Positions 1-9,886 of a DNA stretch of 11,897 nucleotides are shown piece after piece. The stretch's first letter is position 1, and each line of letters starts with the position of its first letter. Made by a program: the position numbers and the translations under genes. The notes beneath the pieces were generated by a model. The model did not search any database and was not told the DNA's origin. It saw only the letters and a program-made list of their open reading frames with translations. The DNA is from Podochytrium sp. JEL0797 (Eukaryota; Chytridiomycota; Chytridiomycetes; Chytridiales; Chytriomycetaceae). Location of the stretch: contig JADGJG010000842.1 in assembly GCA_027596195.1 (NCBI GenBank), positions 1 to 11,897 of the forward strand. Direction: 5' to 3'.

Positions 1-1
1 A

Positions 2-127
2 GGCGACGATTTAGCCGTGAGTCACCTCTTTTTTCTTTCTCAAAGATTTGCAGATCTGACAATTCCGAAACGCGCTTCTTCTTCAAAAAATACAGTACGT
101 GAAATTGTAGTTGAGATCAAAAAGTGA
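2..127 (+). CDS. Possible 3' end of an unidentified gene (partial)
   Basis: The frame starting at base 2 is open from the window edge to a TGA at 125-127. It reads as about 41 residues ending in a basic, lysine-rich tail (TVREIVVEIKK). Bases 17-53 also look like a very short intron: a GTGAGT donor, a T-rich tract and a TTTGCAG acceptor. Removing it joins frame 1 to the same C-terminal frame, so the last 24 or so residues are the same in both models. At 37 nt this would be shorter than any other intron here (52-125 nt), so the splicing is doubtful. The gene would converge on the CAS1-like gene, with 163 bases between stop codons. I do not recognise the protein and no polyadenylation signal is obvious. 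A chance open frame is a real alternative. Confidence 0.3.
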   Translation, partial: GDDLAVSHLFFLSQRFADLTIPKRASSSKNTVREIVVEIKK

Positions 128-290
128 GCGTCAACCTGCTTGGTGGGTGTGCTTGCGGGCGGTTGGCGGAATGCGTGGGGGTGTTTGTTTTGACGGTTTT
201 CCACTGCGCGTCGCAACGAAAAAAACATGTTTAAAAAACAACCCAACAAATCTAAAACCTCCCCCCTCCCTTCCCCACCCCACTCCCCAT
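128..290. other. 3' untranslated/intergenic region downstream of the CAS1-like gene
   Basis: This lies between a possible gene end on the left and the CAS1-like stop codon (TGA at 293-291 on the minus strand). I see no AATAAA on either strand. Bases 230-290 contain no G on the plus strand, continuing the composition of the adjacent coding end, and hold C-runs mixed with A-rich stretches. The minus-strand open frame across 40-366 is not convincing as a gene because it overlaps the CAS1 end and matches nothing I recognise. Confidence 0.4.
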
Positions 291-3251
291 TCAAACAACA
301 ACAACCAAATTCCACACCACCAAAACCAAACACCACCCCACACACCTCCCCACAACCCACCTCCACTCCTTCGCATTCCCACCCCCAACAACCACAGCCT
401 CCACCAACGGTCCACTCACCTCCCCCAACACCTCACTGACCCCCAAAAACGCAACCGTGCTCATAAAGAACCCAAACCATTTCACCACAACCCCCATCTC
501 TCCACTCCCGCGTCCGGTGACCCCAGGGCCGAGGAGATCGAGGAGTCCGTATGTGTCGACGGCGAGCCACATGTGGTATTGGAGGATGAATGTTTCGAGG
601 GAGAATCCGCCAATCCAGCGCCAAAAGACGGAAGTTGTTTTGCGTAAGGGTTCCGTTGTGTTTCGGAGAATCACGAACGCGCCGAGGATGATGAGACTGA
701 TGTACGGGTGGTATGCGTTGTTTTGGGATTTCGTGATTGTTACTGTGCTCAAGAAGAGGGTGTACGCGAGCAACACGACCCCCGACGAAATAACGGCGTA
801 TGTCTTGATTTGAGACCATCGATTCACAATCGACGTCGAGATCGCGTTGAGCCAGTTGTAAGTTCCCGGTGTGGCCCCCGATTCGGCCGTTTTGAGAGAA
901 ATCATGAGGTATGCGCAGAGCATGCCGAAATGGACGGCGTATTGGTCGAGAGCGAGACGGAACGCGGCTTCTTTGGCGTTCCAGCGGACTGCGAACAGGT
1001 TTTCGCAGAGGTTGAAGAAGGGGGTGTAGATGAAAGGGAAGTGGGTGAATGCGTAGGCGATGAAATTGGAGAGGGCGAGTTTGGAAACGAGGATAGTGGG
1101 GTTCGAGTTTCCGGCGCTGTAGATTCCCATGGTCGCGTAGACGATGAGGAACCAGAAGGAGACGAGGGGTCCAAAGTAGTAGAAGAGGGTGTCGGTTTGC
1201 ATGACGTAGGAGAGGGCGATGCTGAGGAGGTTCAGGCGAACGAGGACGCGAGCGAGGCGGAGGAATCCAAAATCGGCTTTTTTGAAAAAGAAGGTGAAGT
1301 GGCCGAAGCCCGTCATGAAGAGGTAGGAGGCGACCATGACGCGGATGACGGCATAGATGGGGATGATTTTGGAGCCGCCGGTGTAGTGGTAAACGAGAAT
1401 GGCAAACTGTGCGAATGGGGTGAACACAGAGCAATTGAAAAATGGTATCGGATTACGAACCTGCATCCATCCCTTCCATTCATCCGTTTGGTCGCGATTC
1501 AAGAACGTCGAGTCCTTCCCAACACGCAATGACCACAACCCAGGAACAATCCAGCAAATGTTCAAGAGAACAAACTCGATCGTCGAGAATTCCTTGTTGA
1601 CCTTCACAAACAGGTTCGTACGATCCATCGTCAAGCAAGTGGCCAAAACGAATCCCAAAACGCCAATCGCAAAAGCAGTCTTCTCGGACGGATAGAAAAG
1701 GGCAAGGTAGGGCTGAGTTGGTTCATAGTCGGCTTTTCCGGAAGTGGATACTCGTATCAGCAAAGCGTTGGCGAAATCAAACGGACTCACGTTTGCTTGT
1801 TCTCAAGTAGAACATTCCAGGACCAAAGATCAAAACCAGAACGAGAATAGCCATCACACCAGCCGGTGTATCGGGATAGTCGACGCAGCAAGAAGCTCTT
1901 CCCTGTTGCTTGATTCCGGCATAGATGTCCTTGTTGCAAATCTCGTTCAACAGGAGTTCAACCTGGACAATAAAATTTATAGGGTCAATGATACACTGCG
2001 CTCAAATAATTTGCCTCCTTATTCACCTCAGTATTGTCCACTTTAGGCACGTAGTGCAACCCATCCGTCGTCATCCCATCCGCTGCCGTCAACACGTGCA
2101 GTCCAACGGTTCCCAACCGAAACGCACTGCTTTGCGTCGTCTGACCCTCTGGAACCAACTGAAACAATTTGTGGTTGTATTGGTGTCTCAACTCGTTGTG
2201 CAAGTAGAGTTTTCGTTCTTCTGACAGCTTGGATTCGTCGAATGGCGGGAGGAGTCGTGCAATGAAGTTGTCGGCCAGGCCACCCTTTTTGGCGCGCGTG
2301 TTTACCACGTCTCGGATTTTCGTCATGGTGTTTCCGAATCTGTGCGAGGAGGATGGGAGGAGGGGAAAATTGCGTTAGTTTTCCCCAATCGCCGAAAACC
2401 CTGCCGACACCTCACACTTCACTCGGCATCCATAAAAACTCAGAATTTCAACGCCTTTTCTCACCTTTCAACAGCTGCGCCCTGTTCGCCACCGTAACGC
2501 ATGAACCAGGCACCAGCCGACACCATAGCCAACGACGTGTGCGGTTTCGTTTCCCCCGTCACAGACACGGTCGAAAGACTCGATTTTGAATGTCCCTCCT
2601 GCAGCTTCTCCAAGACCTCTGTTCTGTTCAACCACGGGTCCCAGTAAAAGTCCAACACGACGCCTCCAACCGTGGCACTCAGATCGACATGTTTCTTTCC
2701 GCTTTCGAGTGCAAAGTCGGAAGCCTTTGCGCCCAGTTTGGTTCTCAATGCGTAATAGACGGCACGCATGGACGAGTCGCTGCATTAATGTTGTTGGGGA
2801 GGAGAATTGTCGAGCTGTCAAAACTCGGTTCGATACCAAATTTCATATAGCGAGATTGCAACAACGCACCCAATCATGATGACTTTTGAGTTTCCGAGAC
2901 ATTTCGTGGCTTCGCTGACGGGGTATTTGTTTGTAGCGCATGCGTCGGTGAGCCAGTTGGATTTCGGGGACCAGTGGCCAGCGGAGAGCGATTCTGTGCA
3001 GGGAGCGGCGGTGTGGATTCCTGTTCGAAAGAGGAGGTGTTGGCAACGATCACCGGGTGGATCAAGTGGGATCACACACCTCGCTGCATTACTCCATCGC
3101 TGAGACGCAGAAGCAGGGCGAGGGTCACGGCGCCCACGGCCATGCCCCGCAGGACCATCCATACGACGGCAATGCGCGTTCGATGTGCGGCGAATACGCC
3201 GTAGCTGAAGAAGACGGGCGGTGCGGGTTCCTTTTCTCCTTTGGTGGTCAT
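291..3251 (-). CDS. CAS1: CAS1/CASD1-type glycan O-acetyltransferase (SGNH domain plus multi-pass acyltransferase domain)
   Basis: Seven exons on the minus strand join in frame: 3251-3080, 3020-2870, 2779-2465, 2339-2027, 1962-1791, 1732-1461 and 1406-291, giving 836 residues; human CASD1 is of similar length. Residues 27-50 form a hydrophobic signal anchor. The lumenal SGNH/PC-esterase-like part carries the nucleophile motif GDSS (residues 108-111, created across intron 2) and the Asp-x-x-His motif DGLH (305-308). A membrane segment at about 351-370 begins the multi-pass Cas1p acyltransferase domain, which has family motifs TDEWKGWMQ (457-465, at an exon end), YHYTGGSK, SYLFMTGFGHF, and LQYHMWLAVDT near the C-terminus. 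Members of this family transfer acetyl groups to sugars in the Golgi: sialic acid for animal CASD1, capsule polysaccharide for Cryptococcus Cas1. The substrate here is unknown; acetylation of a cell-wall or secreted glycan is inference. The start is the ATG at 3251, just before the signal anchor. The gene is divergent from RRP5. The last codons are strikingly C-free on the coding strand. Confidence 0.93.
1407..1460 (-). other. 54-nt stop-free, frame-preserving intron of the CAS1-like gene
   Basis: The donor is GTTCGT directly after the codons for GWMQ, and the acceptor is TTCGCACAG directly before TTTGCC. The length is a multiple of three and it has no in-frame stop, so the frame stays open through it. 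I call it an intron because removing it restores the family sequence GWMQ followed by FAILVYHYTG, whereas reading through inserts 18 residues into the conserved block. Retention in some transcripts is possible. Confidence 0.82.
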
Positions 3252-3725
3252 TTGCGCCGATTTTTTGGGGATCAGAATGCAGGACCTGACTGCCTGGATC
3301 CGGAATTGAGTCGTATTTGGACAAGTCTCTTTCTTCCGTCGTGACTTTCTTTAGTCTGCAAATGGTATGAGAATACTCATTGATTGAGGAATGAAGAAGG
3401 GAGGGAAACGCATTCATTCTTCAGTCTTCTCGCGTCTCTCTCCTTTCACTCTTTCTTTGTTTTTCTGTCCATTCTTTGATGGATTGAAATACAAAAACAC
3501 GTTGTGTGACTGCAATCGCGATGTGCGATGTGCGATTCGTGATTCGCGATTCTCAATGCACCATGTGCGATGTGGGATCCTTGATCAGCGGTGCATGCAA
3601 GAGGACGTTCTTGGTACCACTCGAATGAACTTTTCTTTCCAATGGGTAGTGAATGCAGTGCCCACGCGTTCGTACACTTGGCGGATGCCTTTCTTTTTTT
3701 TTTTTTTCAAGCCAACTTTCGCAAA
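3252..3725. promoter_or_regulatory. Divergent intergenic region between the CAS1-like gene and RRP5 (bidirectional promoter)
   Basis: These 474 bases separate two divergent start codons, so they must hold both promoters and both 5' UTRs. They contain a C/T-rich stretch around 3418-3480, a heptanucleotide array at 3520-3554, and a run of 14 T at 3694-3707 that ends in TTTCAAG shortly before the RRP5 ATG. That last element resembles a 3' splice site, so a 5'-UTR intron in RRP5 is possible. No TATA box stands out. An in-frame ATG at 3642 would extend Rrp5 by 28 residues, but those include a phenylalanine run encoded by the T-tract and are unlike the family. Confidence 0.6.
3520..3554 (+). repeat. 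Tandem heptanucleotide array with GCGAT cores
   Basis: Five consecutive 7-base units start with GAT: GATGTGC, GATGTGC, GATTCGT, GATTCGC, GATTCTC. The core GCGATG or GCGATT occurs at 3518, 3525, 3532, 3545 and again, outside the array, at 3567. The array lies about 170-205 bases upstream of the RRP5 start codon. GCGATG shares six bases with the start of the yeast PAC element (GCGATGAG), which is known upstream of ribosome-biogenesis genes. A regulatory role here is inference; a simple-repeat origin is equally possible. Confidence 0.7.
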
Positions 3726-6700
3726 ATGCCCCCAGCCCCCGCCAAAGAAGCCAGCAGCGACTTTCCCCGAGGCGGCGCCGCGTCCTCTGCGCTTTCTTCG
3801 CTCGAATGGCGCGACGCCACCGAAAAGGCCGCCAAGGAGCTCTTTGCCGCGTCCGAGGAGGCCGCCGCTGATGATGACGACTCCAAACAGGCAAAGAAGC
3901 TCAAGAAGCGGAGTCGCGACAACCAGCAAAGCGACAAGGCCACGCCAAAGAAGCCTCGCACGGACGGGGCGGAGAAGCCGGAGAAGCGGGTCTCGATCCA
4001 TCCCCTGACCTTCAAGGTGGGGAGTGTATTCCGCTGCCTTGTAGTTTGCAACCTAACTCTTGAACCAGAAACTCGATACCGGATTCACCCTGCTTGCTGT
4101 CATCAAAAGCATCAGCGAGCTCGAGCTGATCGTGTCCCTGCCGCACCAGATGACCGGCTCCATCTCAATCACGGAAATCTCGGACGAAATCACTGCCATC
4201 GTCGAGAAGGTGGCCGAACAGGACGATGATGCCGACAGCGATGAAGACGAGAATGCAGAGAAGATGGACGAGGACAAGCTCGCCCTGCCGAACCTCGCCG
4301 ATCTGTTTGTCGTTGGCCAGGCCCTGCCCGTCGTGACCATCTCCGCCCAGAAGGAGGGCTCCAACAAGCGCAAGATTGAGCTGTCTATCAAGCCAGAGAG
4401 GCTGAATGCGAACATTGATGTCGACGACATTTGCATTGGATACAACCTGATCGCGTCCGTGAAATCCGTCGAGGACAACGGATACATCATGTCGTTGGGT
4501 TTCAAGAACTCAGAGACCCATGGGTTCCTCAACAAGAAGCATGCCACCGCGTTTTTGCACAGTCTTGGCCAGACGGAGAAGGGTGAGATTTTTTTGTTTT
4601 TTTTGTTTGGTTTGATCGCGTCAGATTTCTAACCCCGCATTCGAATCCAGGCGCTTCTTTGACTGTTGGACAGACCGTTTACTGCACCATTCTCAACATT
4701 GACGAGTCCAAGAGAACCATTGCTCTTTCCGCCGAGCCTTCAAGCATCGCGAAAGCAATTGTTCGTATTTTTGCCACACTTCTTCGCGTTCACCAATTCT
4801 TTATCCTCATACTCATGAAATATTGTTTCCTTTCCCTACACACACACTCAGCTCCCTGGAAGCCACGTCCTGTCCTTCCCCTCCCTGAAGCCCGGTCTCC
4901 TCATCCCCACGCGAGTTAAATCCACAGTCGACAATGGCGGCATCATTGTCACATTCATGGGCCTCTTTGATGGAAACATTGAACTCGCCCACTTGGGTAC
5001 CAAGGCTGGCAACGGCACGGACCTCGACGCCATCTTCAAGGATCAATCGAAGCTCCAGGCGAGGATTTTGTACGTGGACAATCAGCGCAAGCGGATTGGG
5101 TTCACGTTGCTGAAGAACTGGATGTCGTGGAACACGATTGAGGCTGTTCGTGCGTTGAATGAGATTGAGGTCGGGACGATCTTTGAGGACGTTCCTGTGG
5201 CGAGGTTGGATGGGGATGTTGGAGTTGTGTTGAATCTTGCGGATGGGTTGCAGGGATACGTTCATGTAAGTTTTATTTTCTCTCTTTGTGGGGTGTGGTT
5301 TTTGTGACCCTGGAATCTGGATTTTCTCTTATTCACGCTTTCTCCCTCGTTTCTTCTCCCTTTGGTGACCAGGTTTCCCGCACTTCCGACAAGGAAACCC
5401 CAACCATTGACGAAAAGAAGCACGCCTCTGACACGACACACCTCGTGCGTGTTGTTGGATACGACTTTTGCGACAACCTGCTCCAACTTTCCATGAAACC
5501 TTCTGTCCTCGAAGCCGCGTTCCTGCGGCGCGAAGATGTCCAGGCTGGAATGATTGTGAAAGGAACTGTGACGAAGGTGGATGAACCGGGAGTGTTTGTT
5601 TCGCTTGCGGACGGGATTAGTGCGTTGATTCCGACGTCGCATTTGGCGGAGGGAACGGTGGCGAATCCGACCAAGAAGTTTAAAGTGGGGTCGCATGTGA
5701 CTGGAAGAGTGAGTTGTTTTTTTTGAACTCTGTTTTTCACCCCCCCCTCCCTCGCCTGGACGATTCTAACTTTTGCGTCTCTCCAACCTCCCCAGGTCCT
5801 TAGCTCGGACCCCATTTCCCGCAAAATCGCCGTCACACTCAAAAAACCACTCATCGCGAGCCCGCTCCCCATCCTCTCGTCCCACGACCCCGCCATGCTC
5901 GGACACATTGTGACCGGGTGGATCACGACCATCAAACCGACCTTCTGCATTGTCGGGTTCTACAACAACGTGCGTGCCATTTGCCCCAAACACGAGCTCG
6001 CTGCGCATAATATCGCGAACCCTGCGGACGTGTTTAGTGTTGGCCAGGTTGTGACGTGTCGTGTGATTGCTGTGGATAAGGAGGCGGAGAAGATGACTGT
6101 GAGTTTCAAGCAAGCGATTGGAGGGGCGGAATCCGTTGTGGAAGTCGCGCCTGGGGTTGCGGCCCCCGTGAAGGTTGAAGGGCCACCGCTTGGGTGGGTT
6201 TCGAGTGCGGAGGTTGTTGGGGCTTTTGATGGGTACGTGTTGGTGCAGTTTCCGAATGGGGCAACTGCGTTTTTGGAGAAAAATCAGGTTTCAGATCATG
6301 TTGGGAATGTGGAGGGGTTGTTTGGGATGTTGAAGAAGGGGACTGCGGTTGCTGCTGTTATTGTGATTGAGACGGGCAAGAAGGTTCATGTGAGTATGAA
6401 GAGGAGTGTGGTTGCTCAAGGGGTTGTGGGCGGGTTGGAGGTGGGTGCTGTGGTTGTGGGGTATGTGGGGGTTGTGAACGAGTCGAATTGTATTGTCAAG
6501 TTTTTGGGTGGGGTTACTGGACATGCGAATACGAACCGCGTTGCGGGACATCATGTTGCGGATGTGAGGAAGGTTGTGAAGGTGGGGCAGACGGTGGTTT
6601 GTAAGGTTGTGAAGGTGGCGAGTGGGAAGAAGGTGGAGGTTTCGATGAAGCCGGGGGATATGAAGAAGGTGAAGGCGGAGCTTATTTATATGGAGAGTTT

Positions 6701-9700
6701 GTGGGAGGAGGCGGAACGGGTGCTTGTTTCGGCCAAGGGGAAGAAGGTGGAGACTGCTGCTGCGTTTTCGGCCAAGTTTGTGTTGGGCGGGGTTGTGGAG
6801 GGGGTTGTGAAGCAGAAGGCGCCGCAGGGGTGGCTTGTGGATGTGGGGAAGGGAGCTGCGTCTGGGTTGTTGAGTGTGGAAGTTGGAAAGGAGGTTGGTG
6901 TTTCTGTTGGGGCGGTTGTGAAGGCGCGGGTGGTGGATGTGGATGCGATTAAGAAGGTGTTGGATTTGAGGGTTGTGGATGGTGCGGCGGTGAAGGTGGA
7001 TGACGAGGAGGTTGTCAAGAAGGTGTTTGCGGCTGTGGAGGCGGGGCGTAAGGTGGATGCTGTTGTGCAGGTTGTGAAGGCGGGGTACTTGGTGCTCGCG
7101 GTTCCGTCTCTGGATGGATGTGTTGCGTTTGCGCCTGTTTGTCATCTCAACTCTGTCGGTGATGCGGCTGTTTTGAAGGCGTTCCGGATCGATCAGGTGG
7201 TTCAAGTGACGCTTTTGAAGGCCCAGGACTCGAATGCGCACGGACTCTTTGCGCAGAGGGTGGTTGCATCCGTTCCGATTGAGAAGCAAGCTCCCGCCAA
7301 GACGGAGACTACTGCGGCCAAGGTTGTTGAGGCGATTGAGGTTGGGAAGACGTATTCCGGGGTTGTGGACAAGAAGGACAAGGAGGCCTTGATTGTCTCG
7401 TTTGGAAAAAGTTCCAAGGGTCGTGTTCCGAATCTCGAGGCGGCTGATTCCCTTGCGGGGCTTGAAGCCATCCACGTTGGTGACGCGGTGGAGGTTTCGG
7501 TGGTGTCTGTTTCGAGGAGCAAGATTGACTTGAGCATCCGTGCGGCTGGTGCCGAGAAGGGAACCTACCCGTTGACCATCAAGACGATCCAACCTGGGTT
7601 CAAGACGCTTGCCAAGATTACCAAGATTGGAACCATGCAAGGATTGAATGTTGTGCTTGGGGACCGCGTGTTTGGGAAAGTGTCGCTTGTGGATATTTCG
7701 GATGATTTGGTGGCGGATCCGACGGATGCGTATTCGATTGGGGAGTATGTTGAGTGTGTTGTGTTGCAGGGGGATAAAACGACGGGGAACATTTACTTGT
7801 CGATGCGCAAGAGTTTGGTGCAGGATGGAGGGGATGTGACGCCGCCGTTTGTGAAGGATGCGATTGTGAAGGGGTATATTAAGAACATTTCCGAGGCCGG
7901 AGTGTTTGTGGATGTTGGGTACGGGTTCTCTGGGTTCGTGCATATCAAGGACATTAGCGATGATTTTGTGAAGGATTGGAAAGCGACCGTGAAGCTCGGG
8001 GATATCGTGACGGGCAAGATTGTGAATGTTGAGGCGGAGGCGCACAAGGTCAAGATGTCGCTTAAGAAGGCGGACGTGGACCCCACGTATGTGCATGTCA
8101 AGAAGGGGGGCAAGAAGGATGAGATGGATTTGGCGGGTATTTCGGCCATGAAGGCGGGGTTGAAGGTGACGGGGACGATTGCTGCGATTGCGGAGTATGG
8201 GGTTCATATTAAGGTGGATGGGATGAATGTGAAGGGGTTGTGTCACAAGTCTGAGGTGAGTGGGGCATTTGGGGGGGTGGTTTTTTTTTTGGGATCGCGT
8301 TGCTGACTCTTTTTTTCTTTTTTACCCAGCTCTCGGACAAGGCCGTTTCCAGCATTGAGTCTCTCTACTCTGTCGGTGATCCCGTCATGGCTGTGGTGCT
8401 CAAGGTGGATTTGGAAAAGAACCGCGTCAGTTTTGGGCTCAAGGCGAGTTACTTCACGGATGAGGATGCTGCCGGTGAGGATGACGATGAGGATGAGGAT
8501 GATGACGAGGAGGATGAAGAGGATGCCGATGAGGAGGATGACGAGGAGGCCGATGAAGAGGTTGATGCGATGGAGGAAGACGAGGACGAAGAGGCGGAGG
8601 GCAGCGATGACGACGAGAACGAGGAAGCGGCCGATGCTGACAGTGACGACGAGGAGGAGGACGTCATGGACGTGGAGAGCGAGGACGAGGCTCCCGTCAA
8701 GGGTAAGAAGGGCCCGTCCGTTCGCAAGCTCGCACCTCTGGATCTCGGCGGCGCCGGCTGGGGCGACGTGGAAGACTCTGACGATGAGAACGTGGAGGAA
8801 GACGATTCCGACGACGAAGACGAATCCACGACCACCAACAACGAGAGCAAGAAATCGAAGCGCGCCAAGAAGCGGGCCAAGCAAGAAGAAGAGGACCGCA
8901 TTGCCCAGCAAGAACTCGAGCTTTTGGAAACCAAGGCCCCGGACTCTGCTGACGCGTTCGAACGCATTCTCATGGGATCTCCCAACAGTTCGTTCCTGTG
9001 GATCAAGTTTATGGCGTTCCACCTTCAAATGGCGGAGATTGCCAAAGCGCGAGACGTTGGAGAACGTGCGTTGAAGACGATTCCGTTCAGAGAGTCGCAG
9101 GAGCTCATCAACGTGTGGGTTGCGCTTTTGAACTTGGAGAACACGTACGGCGACCGCGAGAGTTTGATCAAGCTGTTTGAACGTGCCGTTTCATACAACG
9201 AGCCCAAGGCCATGTACCTCAACTTGGCCAACATTTACGAACGTTCCGAGGACTATGAGGAGCTCGATGCGTTGTTCAAGGTGATGGCCAAGAGGTTCAA
9301 GGAGAGTTGCAAGATTTGGGTCGCGTATGGGTTGTCGTTGCTGAAGAGAGGGAATGTGGCCGAGTCGCGCAAGATTTTGCAGCGCAGTTTGTTGAGTCTT
9401 GCCAAGAGAAAGCGTGAGTTTCTTTTTGCGACTTTTCTTTTTTTTTGCCGCGGGTTCTGACTGGTTTTTTCTTCTTTTTTGGCTTGTAGATCTCAAGGTT
9501 GTGTGCAAGTTTGCTCAGATGGAGTTCAAGCACGGCGAGGCGGAAAGAGGAAGAACCTTGTTTGAAGGAATCATTTCGCACCACCCCAAGCGATTGGACA
9601 TGTGGTCCGTGTACCTCGACATGGAAATCCGCAACGGAGATTTGGAGAACATTCGGTAAATGGCGGTGGATTTGTTTCTTTTTTTCCGTCCGAAAACTGA

Positions 9701-9886
9701 ACTCGTTCTTTTTTTTTCTCTAGACGCCTGTTTGAGCGCACGATTGCGTTGAAGCTGTCGTCCAAGAAGATGAAGTTCTTGTTCAAGAAGTACCTCGAGT
9801 TTGAAAAGACCAAGGGAACCCCTGAGGGTGTGAAGCACGTCAAGGAGTCGGCGATGGAGTATGTGGAGAGGATAAGCCGGGATTAA
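3726..9886 (+). CDS. RRP5: rRNA biogenesis protein Rrp5 (PDCD11 family)
   Basis: Nine exons join in frame: 3726-4016, 4069-4582, 4651-4760, 4852-5265, 5373-5708, 5796-8255, 8330-9413, 9490-9655 and 9724-9886, giving 1845 residues. That falls between yeast Rrp5 (about 1730) and human PDCD11 (about 1870). Rrp5 is a nucleolar RNA-binding factor needed for early pre-rRNA cleavages and for both 40S and 60S assembly. The N-terminus has the family motif FPRGG and a basic KKLKKRSR segment. Residues from about 98 to 1417 form a chain of S1-type beta-barrel repeats; I count roughly 14, the first with an acidic insertion. Typical units include VKGTVTKVDEPGVFVSLADG and VGSHVTGRVLS. Residues 1419-1495 are an acidic linker. 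From about 1580 to the end are HAT/TPR-like helical repeats (AFERIL, LWIKFMAFHLQ, KHLKVVCKFAQMEFK), the part known to support 18S maturation. The ATG at 3726 is chosen because it directly precedes the family N-terminus. Donors are mostly GTGAG; intron 3 uses GTTCGT. Confidence 0.96.
6010..7090 (+). other. G/T-dominated coding block within RRP5 exon 6
   Basis: Within this part of the S1 repeat array the coding strand is built mostly from G and T, with valine (GTT/GTG), glycine (GGG/GGT) and lysine (AAG) codons. In 6421-6480, 53 of 60 bases are G or T and only 3 are C. The protein still reads as S1 repeats (for example VGQTVVCKVVKVASGKKVEVSM), so it is real coding sequence and not low-complexity filler. 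Clustered GGG runs at 6421-6471 could form a G-quadruplex, although one loop is 8 bases. Confidence 0.75.
8459..8689 (+). other. Acidic low-complexity linker of Rrp5, encoded by purine-rich repeats
   Basis: About 77 residues (1419-1495) are almost all Asp and Glu, with a few Ala, Ser, Met and Val, encoded by GAG/GAT/GAC/GAA codons. The tract separates the last S1 repeat from the HAT repeats, and a second acidic patch follows at about residues 1523-1541. Acidic linkers at this position are usual in the family. The DNA is a degenerate GA-rich repeat, so length polymorphism by slippage would be expected. The complementary strand reads as a poly-serine open frame, which is an artefact. Confidence 0.85.

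Noticed and set aside
111..647. Proline/histidine/asparagine-rich plus-strand frame
   Set aside because: It is opposite the CAS1 C-terminus. Its composition comes from the G-free C/A-rich strand, and it matches no family.
708..1532. 274-codon plus-strand frame rich in Glu, Asp and Val
   Set aside because: It is antisense to the multi-pass membrane domain of the CAS1-like gene, which carries clear family motifs. It crosses the CAS1 intron and has no domain of its own.
1733..1790. Start of the CAS1 acyltransferase domain as a separate gene at the GTG at 1790
   Set aside because: The GTG at 1790 is the donor of an intron (GTGAGTCC to GGAAAAG). Removing the intron joins a preceding membrane-segment exon in frame, so it is one gene, not two.
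3518..3578. CRISPR-like repeat array
   Set aside because: The units are 7 bases long with no spacers, in a eukaryotic promoter, so this is a short tandem repeat only.
3591..3725. Upstream in-frame extension of RRP5 (ATG at 3642)
   Set aside because: The extension would include a phenylalanine run from a 14-T tract and has no resemblance to Rrp5 N-termini. The ATG at 3726 directly precedes the family motif region.
6291..8246. 651-codon open frame on the minus strand, opposite RRP5
   Set aside because: It is rich in His, Asn, Arg and Leu with no recognisable domain, and it lies opposite real S1-repeat coding sequence. The G/T-rich sense strand lacks antisense stops, so this is a compositional shadow.
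8449..9006. Poly-serine open frame on the minus strand
   Set aside because: It is the reverse complement of the GA-rich acidic tract of Rrp5.
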